DNA of 29,694 bases from positions 1-29,694 of the forward strand of contig CAAEEV010000164.1 of NCBI GenBank assembly GCA_900754955.1. The letters run 5' to 3'. Position 1 is the stretch's first letter. Every line of letters begins with the position of its first letter. The stretch comes from Eggerthellaceae bacterium. GTDB lineage: Bacteria > Actinomycetota > Coriobacteriia > Coriobacteriales > Eggerthellaceae. Below the pieces are notes generated by a model. It was not told the DNA's origin and searched no databases. It was given only the letters and a program-made list of their open reading frames with translations. Both the position numbers and the translations under genes were made by a program. Positions 1-7,855 of the stretch are shown one piece after another.

Positions 1-1431
1 TCCGCATCGCGGTTCGCCGCCGCGCGTGTGCCGCACCACCTCGAAGCGCTCGAGGCTCACCGTATCATCGTCTGGATCGATGCCCGCCTTGCGCTTCGCG
101 ATGGCGATCTGCTGCTCCACCGTATCGACGCCCTCGAGGTTCGGCAGCAGCAGCCCTCGGCGCCATCCCTTCGTCACGATGACGCCGAAGCGCGCAGGGT
201 CGAGCTCGGCGGGGTCAGAAATGGGCTCCGGCGCGGCGAGCACATCGACGCTGATCTCGAGGTAGTCGAGCTCGTCTGGACGCACGGGCGGGAAACGCGG
301 GTCCTCCGATGAGGCGGAAACCGCGTTGCAGATGATCTCATCGGCGATACACGGCGTTGTGGGAGCGATCGTGCCGATGCAGCCGCGCAGCTCGCCCGTC
401 TCGTGAAGCGACACGAACACACCAGCACGGCGCTCCGTCAGCTCGGCAGGCAGCGCAGCGGGGCGCTCAATCGGCCTGCCCGTGCGCACGAAGCCCTCCA
501 CGCCCGCGCGCGCGAGCGCCACATACGGATCGCACGCCGCTTCCCCGCGCGCAGCTCCTTCCGCAGGTTCGTCGTCGCATGTCGCTTCGGCAGCGCGGGA
601 AGCACCATTTTCCGCGGTCACCTCGAACGCTGCCACGCCGTAGCCGACGCCGAAGGGGCCCTCGAGGCTCAGAAGCTCGCTCGAGAACGTACTCCCCTCA
701 AGCGCGCCCGCCATGATCTGGAAGGAACGCAGTCCACACTCCGCCGCCGCATCGCAGAACGCGGGGTCGAACGCGAACAGGCGCGCGAGGTCGCCCGAAG
801 CGAACAGGTCGCCGATCTGCGCGTCGAAGCGCGGCCCTTCCGGCGCGAAGCCGTAGGGGCCGTCGGATGTGAGCTTGTGGGAGAGGTCGCCGCTCGCCAC
901 GAACACGGCGCGCCGCCCCGTGCGCGCGATGGCGCGCGCCACAAGACGCCCGAGCGTGCGGTGGTCTTCGAACGGCAGCCCCGCAATGCCGAGGCGCACG
1001 ACCTCGTAACGCGGGGTGCGCCCCGTTTCCGCGTACGCCTCGTCAACGAACCAAAGCGGGATGAAGGTGGCGTGGTCCATCTCGCGGTCGCGCCACGAGC
1101 TCGGCACGAGCGGGATTCCCGCGCGCGCCGCTTCCTCTTCGAGCGCTTTCACAAGAGCGCCGTCGATGCGAGCGGATACGCGCGTCTGCGGCGCGCCGAA
1201 CCGCGCCATGGAGCCTTCGAGCGTCTCCGTCGTCGTGACATGGAAGCCCGCTCCGTAGAGCGGCGCGTGGGGTGAGGCGACCACGATCGTTTCGGGATCG
1301 TGCGCCACGATTCGACGCGCCACGTCACGGTACGCCTCGATCGTGCGGGCGACGCCGCGCTCCTCTCCTCTGCCCACCGTCGGGATGATGAGAGGCGGAT
1401 GCGGCACGGCATATGCTGCAAGAATTGCCAT
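1..1431 (-). CDS. MEMO1-AMMECR1 fusion protein (AmmeMemoRadiSam system A/B), partial
   Basis: The minus-strand frame is open from an ATG at 1431 to the left edge (477 codons, no stop), so the C-terminus is cut off by the window. The start is preceded by AAGGAGG at good spacing. Residues about 1-275 resemble the MEMO1 family, a fold related to class III extradiol dioxygenases: VPHPPLIIP near residue 9, ASPHAPLYG near 52, and ASGDLSHK near 179. After an acidic Ala/Glu linker, residues about 298-477 match AMMECR1, with ELRGCIGTI near 346, DPRFPPV near 376 and GLLLPN near 428. In many bacteria and archaea these two domains accompany a radical SAM enzyme; that partner could be the next gene to the left, but it is outside the window. 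The biochemical role of the family is unsettled. Probably only a few C-terminal residues are missing. Confidence 0.9.
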   Translation of the reverse strand, partial: MAILAAYAVPHPPLIIPTVGRGEERGVARTIEAYRDVARRIVAHDPETIVVASPHAPLYGAGFHVTTTETLEGSMARFGAPQTRVSARIDGALVKALEEEAARAGIPLVPSSWRDREMDHATFIPLWFVDEAYAETGRTPRYEVVRLGIAGLPFEDHRTLGRLVARAIARTGRRAVFVASGDLSHKLTSDGPYGFAPEGPRFDAQIGDLFASGDLARLFAFDPAFCDAAAECGLRSFQIMAGALEGSTFSSELLSLEGPFGVGYGVAAFEVTAENGASRAAEATCDDEPAEGAARGEAACDPYVALARAGVEGFVRTGRPIERPAALPAELTERRAGVFVSLHETGELRGCIGTIAPTTPCIADEIICNAVSASSEDPRFPPVRPDELDYLEISVDVLAAPEPISDPAELDPARFGVIVTKGWRRGLLLPNLEGVDTVEQQIAIAKRKAGIDPDDDTVSLERFEVVRHTRGGEPRCG

Positions 1432-1456
1432 GAGAGCCTCCTTCGCCGTTTCCCCC

Positions 1457-1462
1457 ATTGTA
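1457..1462 (-). promoter_or_regulatory. Candidate -10 box for the MEMO1-AMMECR1 gene
   Basis: TACAAT on the minus strand lies 26 nt upstream of the start codon, with the Shine-Dalgarno in between. No convincing -35 hexamer is visible at 17 nt. The call rests on position and match to the sigma-70 type -10 only. Confidence 0.35.
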
Positions 1463-1489
1463 GCCCCTGCACGCAACTGCGCGACAAGT

Positions 1490-1518
1490 GATGGCAAGCG
1501 ACCTGTCCGCTTGTCACC
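1490..1518. repeat. REP-like palindromic element, copy D
   Basis: This 29-nt imperfect palindrome has arms GATGGCAAGCG and CGCTTGTCACC around a GACCTGTC-type centre. It matches the reverse complement of the element at 29455-29483 at 24 of 29 positions, so it is a member of the same dispersed family in opposite orientation. It sits in the short divergent gap between the MEMO1-AMMECR1 gene and the metallophosphoesterase gene. Confidence 0.7.
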
Positions 1519-1587
1519 GCGTCGTCGGTGATTGCGCAAACCGGGCAGCGGGATCCGGGATAATGGACTCATGCGGAAGGAGGCTCC

Positions 1588-2991
1588 ATGATCTTTGTGA
1601 CGGGTGACACCCACGGCACCATCGACCTGCGGAAACTCGGCAGCAAGTGGTTCAGCGCCAAACGGCTGACCAAGCGCGACTACGTGATCGTCTGCGGCGA
1701 TTTCGGCCTTGTGTGGAAGGGTGACGCCACCGAACGCTGGTGGCTCGACTGGCTTGAGAAGAAGCCCTTCACGACGCTGTTCGTTGACGGCAACCACGAG
1801 GGGTTCGCCCGCCTCAACAGCCTTCCCGTCGAGATGTGGCACGGCGGACGCGTGCATCGCGTGCGCGATTCGGTGCTCCACCTCATGCGCGGCGAGATCT
1901 TCGACATCGACGGCCTCCGCTTCTTCGCGATGGGCGGCGCCTATTCAATGGAAGCCGACAAGCGCTGCCGCATCGAGGGCATATCGTGGTTTCCCGAAGA
2001 GGTGCCGAGCGACGCGGAGCGCGCCCACGCGCTCGAAACGCTCGAAGCGACCAGCTGGCGCGTCGACTACGTGCTGACGCACTGCGCGCCGTCGTGCGCG
2101 GTGAGTGAGGTGTTCGAAGCCGACACGCGCCATCCGGCCGATGAGTACTGCGACTGGCTCGAGCACGCGGTGATGGAGCGCCTGAGCTATCGCCGGTGGT
2201 TCTGCGGACACTACCACGTGAACAAGGCGCTTTCGCACAACATCGAGGTGCTCTACAACGACTTCGTGAAAATCGAAGGCGGCGGCACCTGCGAAGGCCA
2301 TGCGGACGGCGCGTCGTGCGATGACGACGCCGTACCGCACGAGCAGCGCATCGCAAGCGACGACCCCGCGACCTGGCGTGCTGCGGAGCCGACCCCGGGC
2401 TTCCTCGACGCGCTCGAGCACGGGCGCGCGTTCGTGCTCGACCTGGCCGACATCGACTATCCGCGCGTGGAAACCTGGCCCGACCGCGCGATGCTCTGGG
2501 AGATCGAGGGCGCTTTCGGCAACGACGCCCTCACGAATCTTCGAGCCCTCGCCGAACCCTACGGCTACGCCGACTTCGTGGCGCTCAACGCTGCGCGATG
2601 CCGCATCTGCGGCGACTACATCGAAAGCACGTCGCGTCACGACCTCGTGTGGTGCGCATGTGGCAACGTCGCGGTCGACGGCGGGCACGACTATGCACGC
2701 CGCTGCATGCGCACCGACCGCTACGACAACGTCGTGGAGTTCGGGTTCGCGCGCGCCGACGAGGTGAGTCGCGAGATCGCGGTGCTCGACCGCCTCGGCG
2801 CGTCGAGCCGCATGAGTTTCACGTCGGCAGGCACGCCCAGTCTCTACGAGGTCACCTGCCGCGACGAAGACGCAGGCCGCACGTTCACCCTGTTCTCGCA
2901 TGGATCCTCACGCGCCGAGGCCGCTCGCACGCTGCGTGCCGACGACCCCAGCCTCGTCATCGAGGAGATCGCGCGCGTCGAAGAGAGCTAG
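1588..2991 (+). CDS. Metallophosphoesterase with C-terminal cysteine-cluster domain
   Basis: A 467-residue protein with a GGAAGGAGG ribosome site just before the ATG. The N-terminal part is a calcineurin-like metallophosphoesterase with the usual metal-binding blocks in order: GDTHG (6-10), GDFG (37-40), GNHE (68-71), THCAP (164-168) and GHYH (207-210). A two-metal hydrolase acting on phosphoester bonds is therefore well supported; the substrate is not visible. Residues about 240-330 are acidic and unrecognised. Residues 338-372 hold CxxC (338/341), a CxC (356/358) and VDGGHDYARR. This resembles a small cysteine-rich domain seen in phage and bacterial hypothetical proteins, and probably binds a metal. 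The last ~100 residues are unassigned. No signal peptide is seen, so it is probably cytoplasmic. It is transcribed divergently from the MEMO1 gene. A weak -10-like GATAAT lies at 1559-1564. Confidence 0.88.
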   Translation: MIFVTGDTHGTIDLRKLGSKWFSAKRLTKRDYVIVCGDFGLVWKGDATERWWLDWLEKKPFTTLFVDGNHEGFARLNSLPVEMWHGGRVHRVRDSVLHLMRGEIFDIDGLRFFAMGGAYSMEADKRCRIEGISWFPEEVPSDAERAHALETLEATSWRVDYVLTHCAPSCAVSEVFEADTRHPADEYCDWLEHAVMERLSYRRWFCGHYHVNKALSHNIEVLYNDFVKIEGGGTCEGHADGASCDDDAVPHEQRIASDDPATWRAAEPTPGFLDALEHGRAFVLDLADIDYPRVETWPDRAMLWEIEGAFGNDALTNLRALAEPYGYADFVALNAARCRICGDYIESTSRHDLVWCACGNVAVDGGHDYARRCMRTDRYDNVVEFGFARADEVSREIAVLDRLGASSRMSFTSAGTPSLYEVTCRDEDAGRTFTLFSHGSSRAEAARTLRADDPSLVIEEIARVEES

Positions 2992-3078
2992 CTGTTCAAT
3001 GCCAAGACGTAGTTTACGTCCAATAGATGAAAAAAATAAGGAAGCTGCGCGCACTGCGCGTGCGGGACTTCCGCCCAT

Positions 3079-3123
3079 GTCGAGAATTATCGGCGTAGAC
3101 AACCTATTGGAGCACAACAGCTA
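3079..3123. repeat. 45-nt imperfect direct repeat, left copy
   Basis: This segment matches 5813-5857 in the same orientation at 36 of 45 positions. The last 31 nt match at 26 of 31, including shared blocks ACAACCTATT and CACAACAGCTA. The two copies bracket the 622-residue membrane protein gene. On the minus strand the repeat covers the last codons and the downstream sequence of a small coding remnant, so the copies may be the ends of two related, now decayed genes. A duplication scar is also possible. Confidence 0.6.
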
Positions 3124-3265
3124 TCTCGCCGTCGTCGACGGTGCCAGTCGCGATGGTGATGAACATCGACTCACCGCTTGTGCCGCCGAACGTGCCGCTG
3201 GAGTTGACGTGAAAGTTCAGCACAATGAATGCCGAAACCCGCACACGAGCATCGTGCCGGGCAGA
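3104..3265 (-). pseudogene. C-terminal remnant of an unrecognised protein
   Basis: The minus strand is open here for about 53 codons, from just after a TGA (3266-3268) to a TAG (3104-3106), with no good start codon or ribosome site. The decoded peptide looks protein-like and beta-strand-rich: it contains VLNFHVNSSGTF, GESMFITIATG and ends DGEIAVVLQ. I read it as the 3' end of a gene whose 5' part has been lost or frameshifted. The family is not recognised. The stop-codon region is shared with the repeat near 5813-5857, where a similar ending (LAVV followed by stops) occurs. Confidence 0.35.
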
Positions 3266-3573
3266 TCAACAGCGCTTGTACCGGGTCCTGCTTCGCAGGA
3301 CACGAAAAGCACGCGGTGGCGACGGGGCCAAGGGCCGTGCCCATGCTGGCCTCGCTGGAGAGCAGACCGCGCTTGAGACCCAGCACCACCAAACCGGCGA
3401 ATCAATCGAAAGGACATTGCGGCAAGAAGCGCACCTTCCTGTGCTGAAGCGCGCGCCTCCTCAATGCACCGATCGCACGGCGCGGCACCGCGATGTGAGC
3501 TAAACGGGTTTACTGTGCGGTGACAACATATCCGCCGCAGCCGTCTGACGCGGGGCGCTCGCCTGACACGGGG

Positions 3574-5442
3574 TCACTCCTTCTTGAAAACGTCGTTGCC
3601 CCAGATGTCCTTCTCGATGCGGCCGACCGTCTTGCCGTTCTCCCTGACGATCTTGCTGTTGCCGAAGACGCTGTCGCTCACCTCGTAGCGGGAGTCGCCG
3701 ATTTCCACATGAGTGCTGCCAAAGACCCCCTCGCGGGCGGAACCGATGCTGCGCCCCGAGCTGTCGCGGATCGTCTGACCGAACAAGCCCTCGCTGACGG
3801 TGGCCACCTTGCGCCCCGAGCTGTCGCGGATCGTCGTCCTGCCACCATCTATGAAGCCGCCCTGCTGCGAGATGGTGGCGCGGCCGGGGAACAAGCCACC
3901 GCTGGAGAAGCCGCCGGACGAGCCACCCCAATCGTAGGATCCGCCGCCGTAGCCGCCTGCGCCGCTGCACGAGCCGCCCCCGCCGTCGGCGCCTGCGCCG
4001 CTGTTGCCTATCAACGCTCCGATGACCCACACCACGATCGCGATGACGATCAGGTAGAGCAGGAACTGGGCGAAGAGCTGGGCTGCAAAGGTCCAGATCG
4101 TCGCCGTCTCGAAGCCCGCCGCCGCAAGATCGGCGAAGGATTGCAGGATGCCGTAGGTCATCTCGGCCTTCACGACCGCATAGATGCCGAGCGCCGCGCA
4201 GGCGACGATGCCCGCGTACGAGAGGAACTTCGCGAGACCCCTCAGGGCGGAGTGCTTGCCCTGCGTCGCATCGTCCCCGTAGCCGATCGCCGCAAGCGCC
4301 ACCTGGATGGCGAGGAAAGCGACGAAGGCGATGGGCAGGGCGCTCGAAGCGGTGAGCAGGGCGACGGACAGATCGTTGCCGTATTTGAAACAGTTCCCCC
4401 CGGCAGGGTTGATAAGCGAGAGGATCATCGAGACCACGGCGATCCCCAGTAGCACGAAGCCGACCCCCGAGCCGATGCGCATCAGATTCGGCACCAGATA
4501 CGCTTCGAACGGTTTCGACGCCTTGCGGGACGAACCGTCTTCCCCGGAAGAGTCGGAGCTCCCCTTCGCAATCTCCTCATCCTCCTTCACCTTCTCCGCC
4601 CAGACAAACCGCACATGGCGCCAGCAGGCCCGGATGGCGAGGATGGCGATGACGAGCGTCCACACGTTCGCCGCGGCAAGCTGGGAGCACGCCGCCTGCA
4701 GCTCGGCGAGCCATGGTCCGTTCAGGGAAAGATAGGTCACAGTATCGGCGCTGAACGGGCCTCCCGAGGAGAAGAGAAGCACAAGCGGCGTGCACATGAG
4801 CAGCGCGAGTGCAAGGCCCACCGCCGCCACGATGGTGAGCAGGACGAACACGCCGTTCGAGATGGCCTGCGCCCACAAAAGCACCGCGCTGGGCTGCATG
4901 GGCGCAAGCGCGTTGCGCATCAGGCAGTTGCCGGCGCGAACGGCGGCGAACAGGAAGATGGCGGGCAGAAGCCCCGATCTCCAAAACCACTCCCAGCCAA
5001 CGGTGAAAATCGTTGTTACACGCGAGGGCATATTCCACAAATCCGTCGGGGGGATCACGCAGTAGACGATACAGAACACAAGCGCGAACAGACTCCACAG
5101 CACCGCGCGGCACCCGATGACGATCGCGTCTGCGCGCGGGTTGCCCTTGTTCGCCTTGCGCCAGCGGGCGAAGAACCAATGAGCGATCCACCACGCCGCG
5201 ACCAGAAGCGCACAGGCGCCGACCACCGGTACGATCTCGACGGGGTCGAGCCTGGTCTCCGCAAAGACGCCCAACACCCACATCGCGCCGACGGCAGCGG
5301 GCACGGCAAGCCGAACGAGGATCGCCTTCACCGCCTCGCCCGCATCAATGACGGGCTTTTCAAGCGGCTTGGCCTCCGACGCGTCCGCCCTCCTCTTCAT
5401 GCCCAGGATATTGAAAAAGCCCTCCCCGGTTGTTCTTTTCAT
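3574..5442 (-). CDS. Polytopic membrane protein with C-terminal 20-residue repeats
   Basis: A 622-residue protein that I do not recognise. The ATG at 5442 follows AGGAGG at 6-8 nt. Residues about 38-479 contain nine to ten hydrophobic segments (roughly 38-60, 69-94, 111-131, 155-175, 193-226, 258-275, 320-346, 358-388, 405-426, 446-479), with a charged loop at 280-312 (SSDSSGEDGSS). A Gly/Ser-rich linker follows (484-520). The end is built of four consecutive ~20-residue units starting at T537, T557, T577 and K597, each ending near FG or WG; the first two begin TIRDSSGR. In the DNA a 26-nt block is repeated exactly 60 nt apart (3750-3775 and 3810-3835), so this part grew by duplication. It stands alone between intergenic regions flanked by a 45-nt direct repeat. 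A membrane-anchored protein with a repetitive beta-rich tail is the most that can be said. Confidence 0.8.
   Translation of the reverse strand: MKRTTGEGFFNILGMKRRADASEAKPLEKPVIDAGEAVKAILVRLAVPAAVGAMWVLGVFAETRLDPVEIVPVVGACALLVAAWWIAHWFFARWRKANKGNPRADAIVIGCRAVLWSLFALVFCIVYCVIPPTDLWNMPSRVTTIFTVGWEWFWRSGLLPAIFLFAAVRAGNCLMRNALAPMQPSAVLLWAQAISNGVFVLLTIVAAVGLALALLMCTPLVLLFSSGGPFSADTVTYLSLNGPWLAELQAACSQLAAANVWTLVIAILAIRACWRHVRFVWAEKVKEDEEIAKGSSDSSGEDGSSRKASKPFEAYLVPNLMRIGSGVGFVLLGIAVVSMILSLINPAGGNCFKYGNDLSVALLTASSALPIAFVAFLAIQVALAAIGYGDDATQGKHSALRGLAKFLSYAGIVACAALGIYAVVKAEMTYGILQSFADLAAAGFETATIWTFAAQLFAQFLLYLIVIAIVVWVIGALIGNSGAGADGGGGSCSGAGGYGGGSYDWGGSSGGFSSGGLFPGRATISQQGGFIDGGRTTIRDSSGRKVATVSEGLFGQTIRDSSGRSIGSAREGVFGSTHVEIGDSRYEVSDSVFGNSKIVRENGKTVGRIEKDIWGNDVFKKE
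3750..3835 (-). repeat. 60-nt tandem repeat inside the membrane protein gene
   Basis: An identical 26-nt block occurs at 3750-3775 and 3810-3835, exactly 60 nt apart, and encodes TIRDSSGR in both units. The intervening DNA has diverged, which shows an older duplication with part of the unit conserved. Confidence 0.85.
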
Positions 5443-5493
5443 CGCGCACCTCCTGCGAAAACCAGTGGGTGAAAGCCGTTTTCAGTCACCCGC

Positions 5494-5499
5494 ATCATA
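5494..5499 (-). promoter_or_regulatory. Candidate -10 box for the 622-residue membrane protein gene
   Basis: TATGAT on the minus strand is about 52 nt upstream of the start codon. The inverted repeat GGGTGA...TCACCC (5467-5491) would lie at or just after the transcription start and could be an operator. The -35 match is weak. Confidence 0.35.
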
Positions 5500-5812
5500 C
5501 CCTAAAAGCCCATGGAAAACGTGAGGAGGGCAAGGTGTACGCTATTACGCAAAGGCGCCCCCAGTCGAACCCGACCATCCGCAAGGAGCGCCCACCTGCT
5601 GTGTAGCTGACGCCCCTCGACCGTCGAAAGATCCTCGTCCTTGCCGCCAACCCGCTGACCAGCCAGACAATCTTGCTCACCATCGGCATCATCGCGTCCG
5701 TCGCGGCAGCAAGAACCACCTCCGCCGATTGGGGTGCGGCAGCTACCCCTCGAAGGGGCTCTCGGATGCGGGCTCGTCGTGCCTGCACGCGGAGATGGAC
5801 GACTTCGGCAGG

Positions 5813-5857
5813 GTCGCGAACTGTCAGCGTAAACAACCTATTAACACACAACAGCTA
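5813..5857. repeat. 45-nt imperfect direct repeat, right copy
   Basis: Partner of 3079-3123 (36 of 45 identical, same orientation). It lies about 370 nt upstream of the membrane protein start and about 90 nt before tRNA-Pro. On the minus strand it again covers codons ending LAVV next to stop codons, as in the left copy. Confidence 0.6.
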
Positions 5858-5893
5858 ACTGATTCCGCCACGCGAAGATATGCGAAAAAGCTC

Positions 5894-5922
5894 TTGCACA
5901 ATCGCAAACGAACGGCTAATAT
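5894..5922 (+). promoter_or_regulatory. Promoter of tRNA-Pro
   Basis: TTGCAC (5894-5899) and TAATAT (5917-5922) are separated by exactly 17 nt. This is a good sigma-70 type promoter whose start point would fall some 20 nt before the tRNA 5' end. Confidence 0.65.
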
Positions 5923-5949
5923 ATCTCCTTGCGTTGAGAGACGCACGAA

Positions 5950-6026
<77 letters not shown>

Positions 6027-6035
6027 GCTTTTTCG

Positions 6036-6072
6036 AAAGCCGACTCACTTGGTGAGTCGGCTTTCTTGCTTT
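6036..6072 (+). terminator. Terminator of tRNA-Pro
   Basis: A perfect 13-bp stem, AAAGCCGACTCAC with GTGAGTCGGCTTT, and a TTG loop, followed by a T-rich tail (CTTGCTTTC). In the other direction it could also stop transcripts from the histidine kinase gene, which ends at 6116. Confidence 0.85.
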
Positions 6073-6115
6073 CAGGGAGTCAACAGCCGCGTGGCGCATG
6101 CAGCGCGCACGATGC

Positions 6116-7168
6116 CTACACCACCACCTTGGGAAACGCAATCTCGAACCGCGCGCCGCCTTCGGCGCGATTCGAGGCGCGGATCGAACCTCCCTGCGCG
6201 CTCACGAGCGCCTGTGCGAGCGCAAGCCCGATGCCGAACCCCTCGGTCGCGCCCGCCTGCCCCTCCTGCGCGCCGTCCTGCGCTCCGTGTGTGCCGCGGT
6301 AGAAGCGCTCGAACACGTGCGGCAGATCCGCGAGATCGATGCCTGCACCCGTGTCCTCCACCGTCACGCGGAAAGCGAGGGCGTCTTCGCTGGCCGTCAC
6401 GCTCACCACGCCGCCCTCAGGCGTGTGCTCCATGCAGTTCTTCACAACGTTGCCGAACGCTTCGGCGCACCACCGCCCGTCGATCGCCGGCGCAGGACCG
6501 CCCGCAACGTTCACGCGCAGCTCCACACCGCGCACGTCGAACGCCGCCTCAAGCGGCTGCACCGCCCGCGCGATCACCTCGGAAAGCGGCGTTGCGCGAC
6601 GCACCACGTCAAGCGCACCCGCCTCCACCTTTGCCATGCGCAGAAGCGAGGCCACGAGCCACGACGTGCGATCGAGCAGCGTCTCGGCCTCACGTACGAG
6701 ACGGCGCCGCACCGCCGCGTCGTCGGCGCGCTCGATGCGCGGCAGCGCGAGCGCGAGCGCCGTCAGCGGCGTGCGAATCTGATGCGAGATATCAGCCATC
6801 GCGTCGGCGAGGCGCGCCTTCTCCCCCGCGAGCTGATCGCTCACGCGGCGCAGACGCGCGACCATCTTCGCGAGCTCGCTCGCGAGTGCGGCCACATCGC
6901 CCTCTGAGCAGCGCGTGAAATCAGTGCGCCGGCCCCCGTGCAACACTTCGTCGACCTCCGACGACAAGCGCACGATCTGCGCGTAGCGCCGAAACGACAC
7001 GACGGCGAACACCGCCAGGCACCACACGCCCGTCACCGAGCACCACACCGCCGCATCTGCCGCATCCAGCACGTACGCCGCTGCGGCAATCGCCGCCGTA
7101 CCTGCCGCCATCACCGCAAGCTGTGCTGCCAACGCGCGATTCCGCGCCATTGTCGCCATCGCGCCCAT
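6116..7168 (-). CDS. Two-component sensor histidine kinase with minimal sensor
   Basis: A 350-residue inner-membrane histidine kinase. Two hydrophobic segments (about 12-34 and 41-59) are joined by only a few residues (DAADA), so there is almost no extracellular sensor; the stimulus may be sensed in the membrane or come from a partner. The dimerisation/phosphoacceptor helix has DISHQIRTPLTAL with the phosphorylated His at 129. The ATPase domain shows the N box (NVVKNCMEHTPEGG), the G1 box (DTGAGI) and a G2 box (GFGIGLALAQ). The ATG is 3 nt after the response regulator stop, with GGGGGAG overlapping that gene's end; ATG codons at residues 4 and 7 are alternative starts. It is the last gene of the long minus-strand cluster and phosphorylates the regulator encoded just before it. 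Confidence 0.92.
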   Translation of the reverse strand: MGAMATMARNRALAAQLAVMAAGTAAIAAAAYVLDAADAAVWCSVTGVWCLAVFAVVSFRRYAQIVRLSSEVDEVLHGGRRTDFTRCSEGDVAALASELAKMVARLRRVSDQLAGEKARLADAMADISHQIRTPLTALALALPRIERADDAAVRRRLVREAETLLDRTSWLVASLLRMAKVEAGALDVVRRATPLSEVIARAVQPLEAAFDVRGVELRVNVAGGPAPAIDGRWCAEAFGNVVKNCMEHTPEGGVVSVTASEDALAFRVTVEDTGAGIDLADLPHVFERFYRGTHGAQDGAQEGQAGATEGFGIGLALAQALVSAQGGSIRASNRAEGGARFEIAFPKVVV

Positions 7169-7171
7169 GCG

Positions 7172-7843
7172 TTACTCCCCCACCTTGTAGCCGAGCCCGC
7201 GCACCGTCACGATGAGGTGCGGGTCGGCTGGATCATCCTCGATCTTGCCGCGCAGGCGCTTGATGTACACGTTGAGCGCATTGTCGCTCACGTACTCGCC
7301 CGCGCTGTCCCAGATCGCATCGCGCAGGCTGTCGCGCGTAACAAGGCGCCCTCTGCTCTGCGCGAAATGAAGCAGCAGCCGATACTCGAGCGCCGAGAGC
7401 GCCACCTCGCGCTCCGCCTTCGTTACCTGCGCCGCCGTTACGTCAACCGTTACATCGCCGATCCGCAGAACCGAGCTGAGCGACCCTGAGCGGCGCAGAG
7501 CCGCACGCATGCGCGAGAGCAGCTCGCGGGCGCGGAAGGGCTTCGCGATGTAGTCGGCCGCGCCCATGTCGAGCCCGGCCACCGTGCTGTACTCGTCGTC
7601 CGACGCCGTGAGGAAGATCACGGGCATCTGCGGCGCCACGGTGCGGGCGGCCGCACACACAGAAAAGCCGTTGCCCTGCGGAAGCGACACGTCGAGCAGC
7701 GCAAGGTTGAAGGGCCGCGCGTTCAACAGCGCGAGCGCGTCGTCCTGCGTCGCGGCGACGCTCACCTCGTAGCCCTCCCCGGACAGAAGATCGCGCAATC
7801 CCTCCGCGATCGCCCGGTCGTCTTCCACCACGAGCACGTTCAT
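7172..7843 (-). CDS. OmpR/PhoB-family response regulator
   Basis: A 223-residue DNA-binding response regulator. The receiver domain (1-115) has the acidic pocket EDD (7-9), the phosphoacceptor Asp51 in LLDVSLP, Thr79 in FLTA and Lys101 in AKPF. The C-terminal winged helix (about 125-223) shows the OmpR pattern, including LSALEYRLLLHFAQSRGRLV and IKRLRGKIEDD. The ATG follows GAGGAGG. The kinase gene starts 3 nt after the stop, so the pair is co-transcribed. The regulon cannot be read from the window. Confidence 0.95.
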   Translation of the reverse strand: MNVLVVEDDRAIAEGLRDLLSGEGYEVSVAATQDDALALLNARPFNLALLDVSLPQGNGFSVCAAARTVAPQMPVIFLTASDDEYSTVAGLDMGAADYIAKPFRARELLSRMRAALRRSGSLSSVLRIGDVTVDVTAAQVTKAEREVALSALEYRLLLHFAQSRGRLVTRDSLRDAIWDSAGEYVSDNALNVYIKRLRGKIEDDPADPHLIVTVRGLGYKVGE

Positions 7844-7855
7844 CGTCGTCCTCCT

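Larger units (their letters stand above)
2992..3573. other. Intergenic region with decayed coding sequence
   Basis: These 582 bases hold no intact gene that I can support. Right after the metallophosphoesterase stop there is a 15-nt perfect inverted repeat, GACGTA-GTT-TACGTC (3006-3020), which has no clear T-tract and is a poor terminator. Further on are the first copy of the 45-nt flanking repeat (3079-3123) and a minus-strand coding remnant (3104-3265). The stretch 3270-3500 has open but unrecognisable frames on both strands, which suggests decayed genes. TAAAC-GG-GTTTA at about 3501-3512 is another short inverted repeat of unknown meaning. Confidence 0.5.
5443..5949. other. Intergenic region between the membrane protein and tRNA-Pro
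   Basis: About 500 bases without a supportable gene. Next to the membrane protein start lie overlapping inverted repeats (GAAAAC/GTTTTC at 5457-5483 and GGGTGA/TCACCC at 5467-5491) and a -10-like TATGAT on the minus strand (5494-5499). The centre, 5580-5810, has a plus-strand hydrophobic frame (LTIGIIASVAAA) without a start signal, perhaps a decayed gene. The right copy of the 45-nt repeat is at 5813-5857 and the tRNA promoter at 5894-5922. Confidence 0.5.

Noticed and set aside
5580..5858. Plus-strand hydrophobic peptide ending NNLLTHNS
   Set aside because: It has no start signal, is short and frame-broken, and ends inside the 45-nt repeat. At most it is a decayed fragment.
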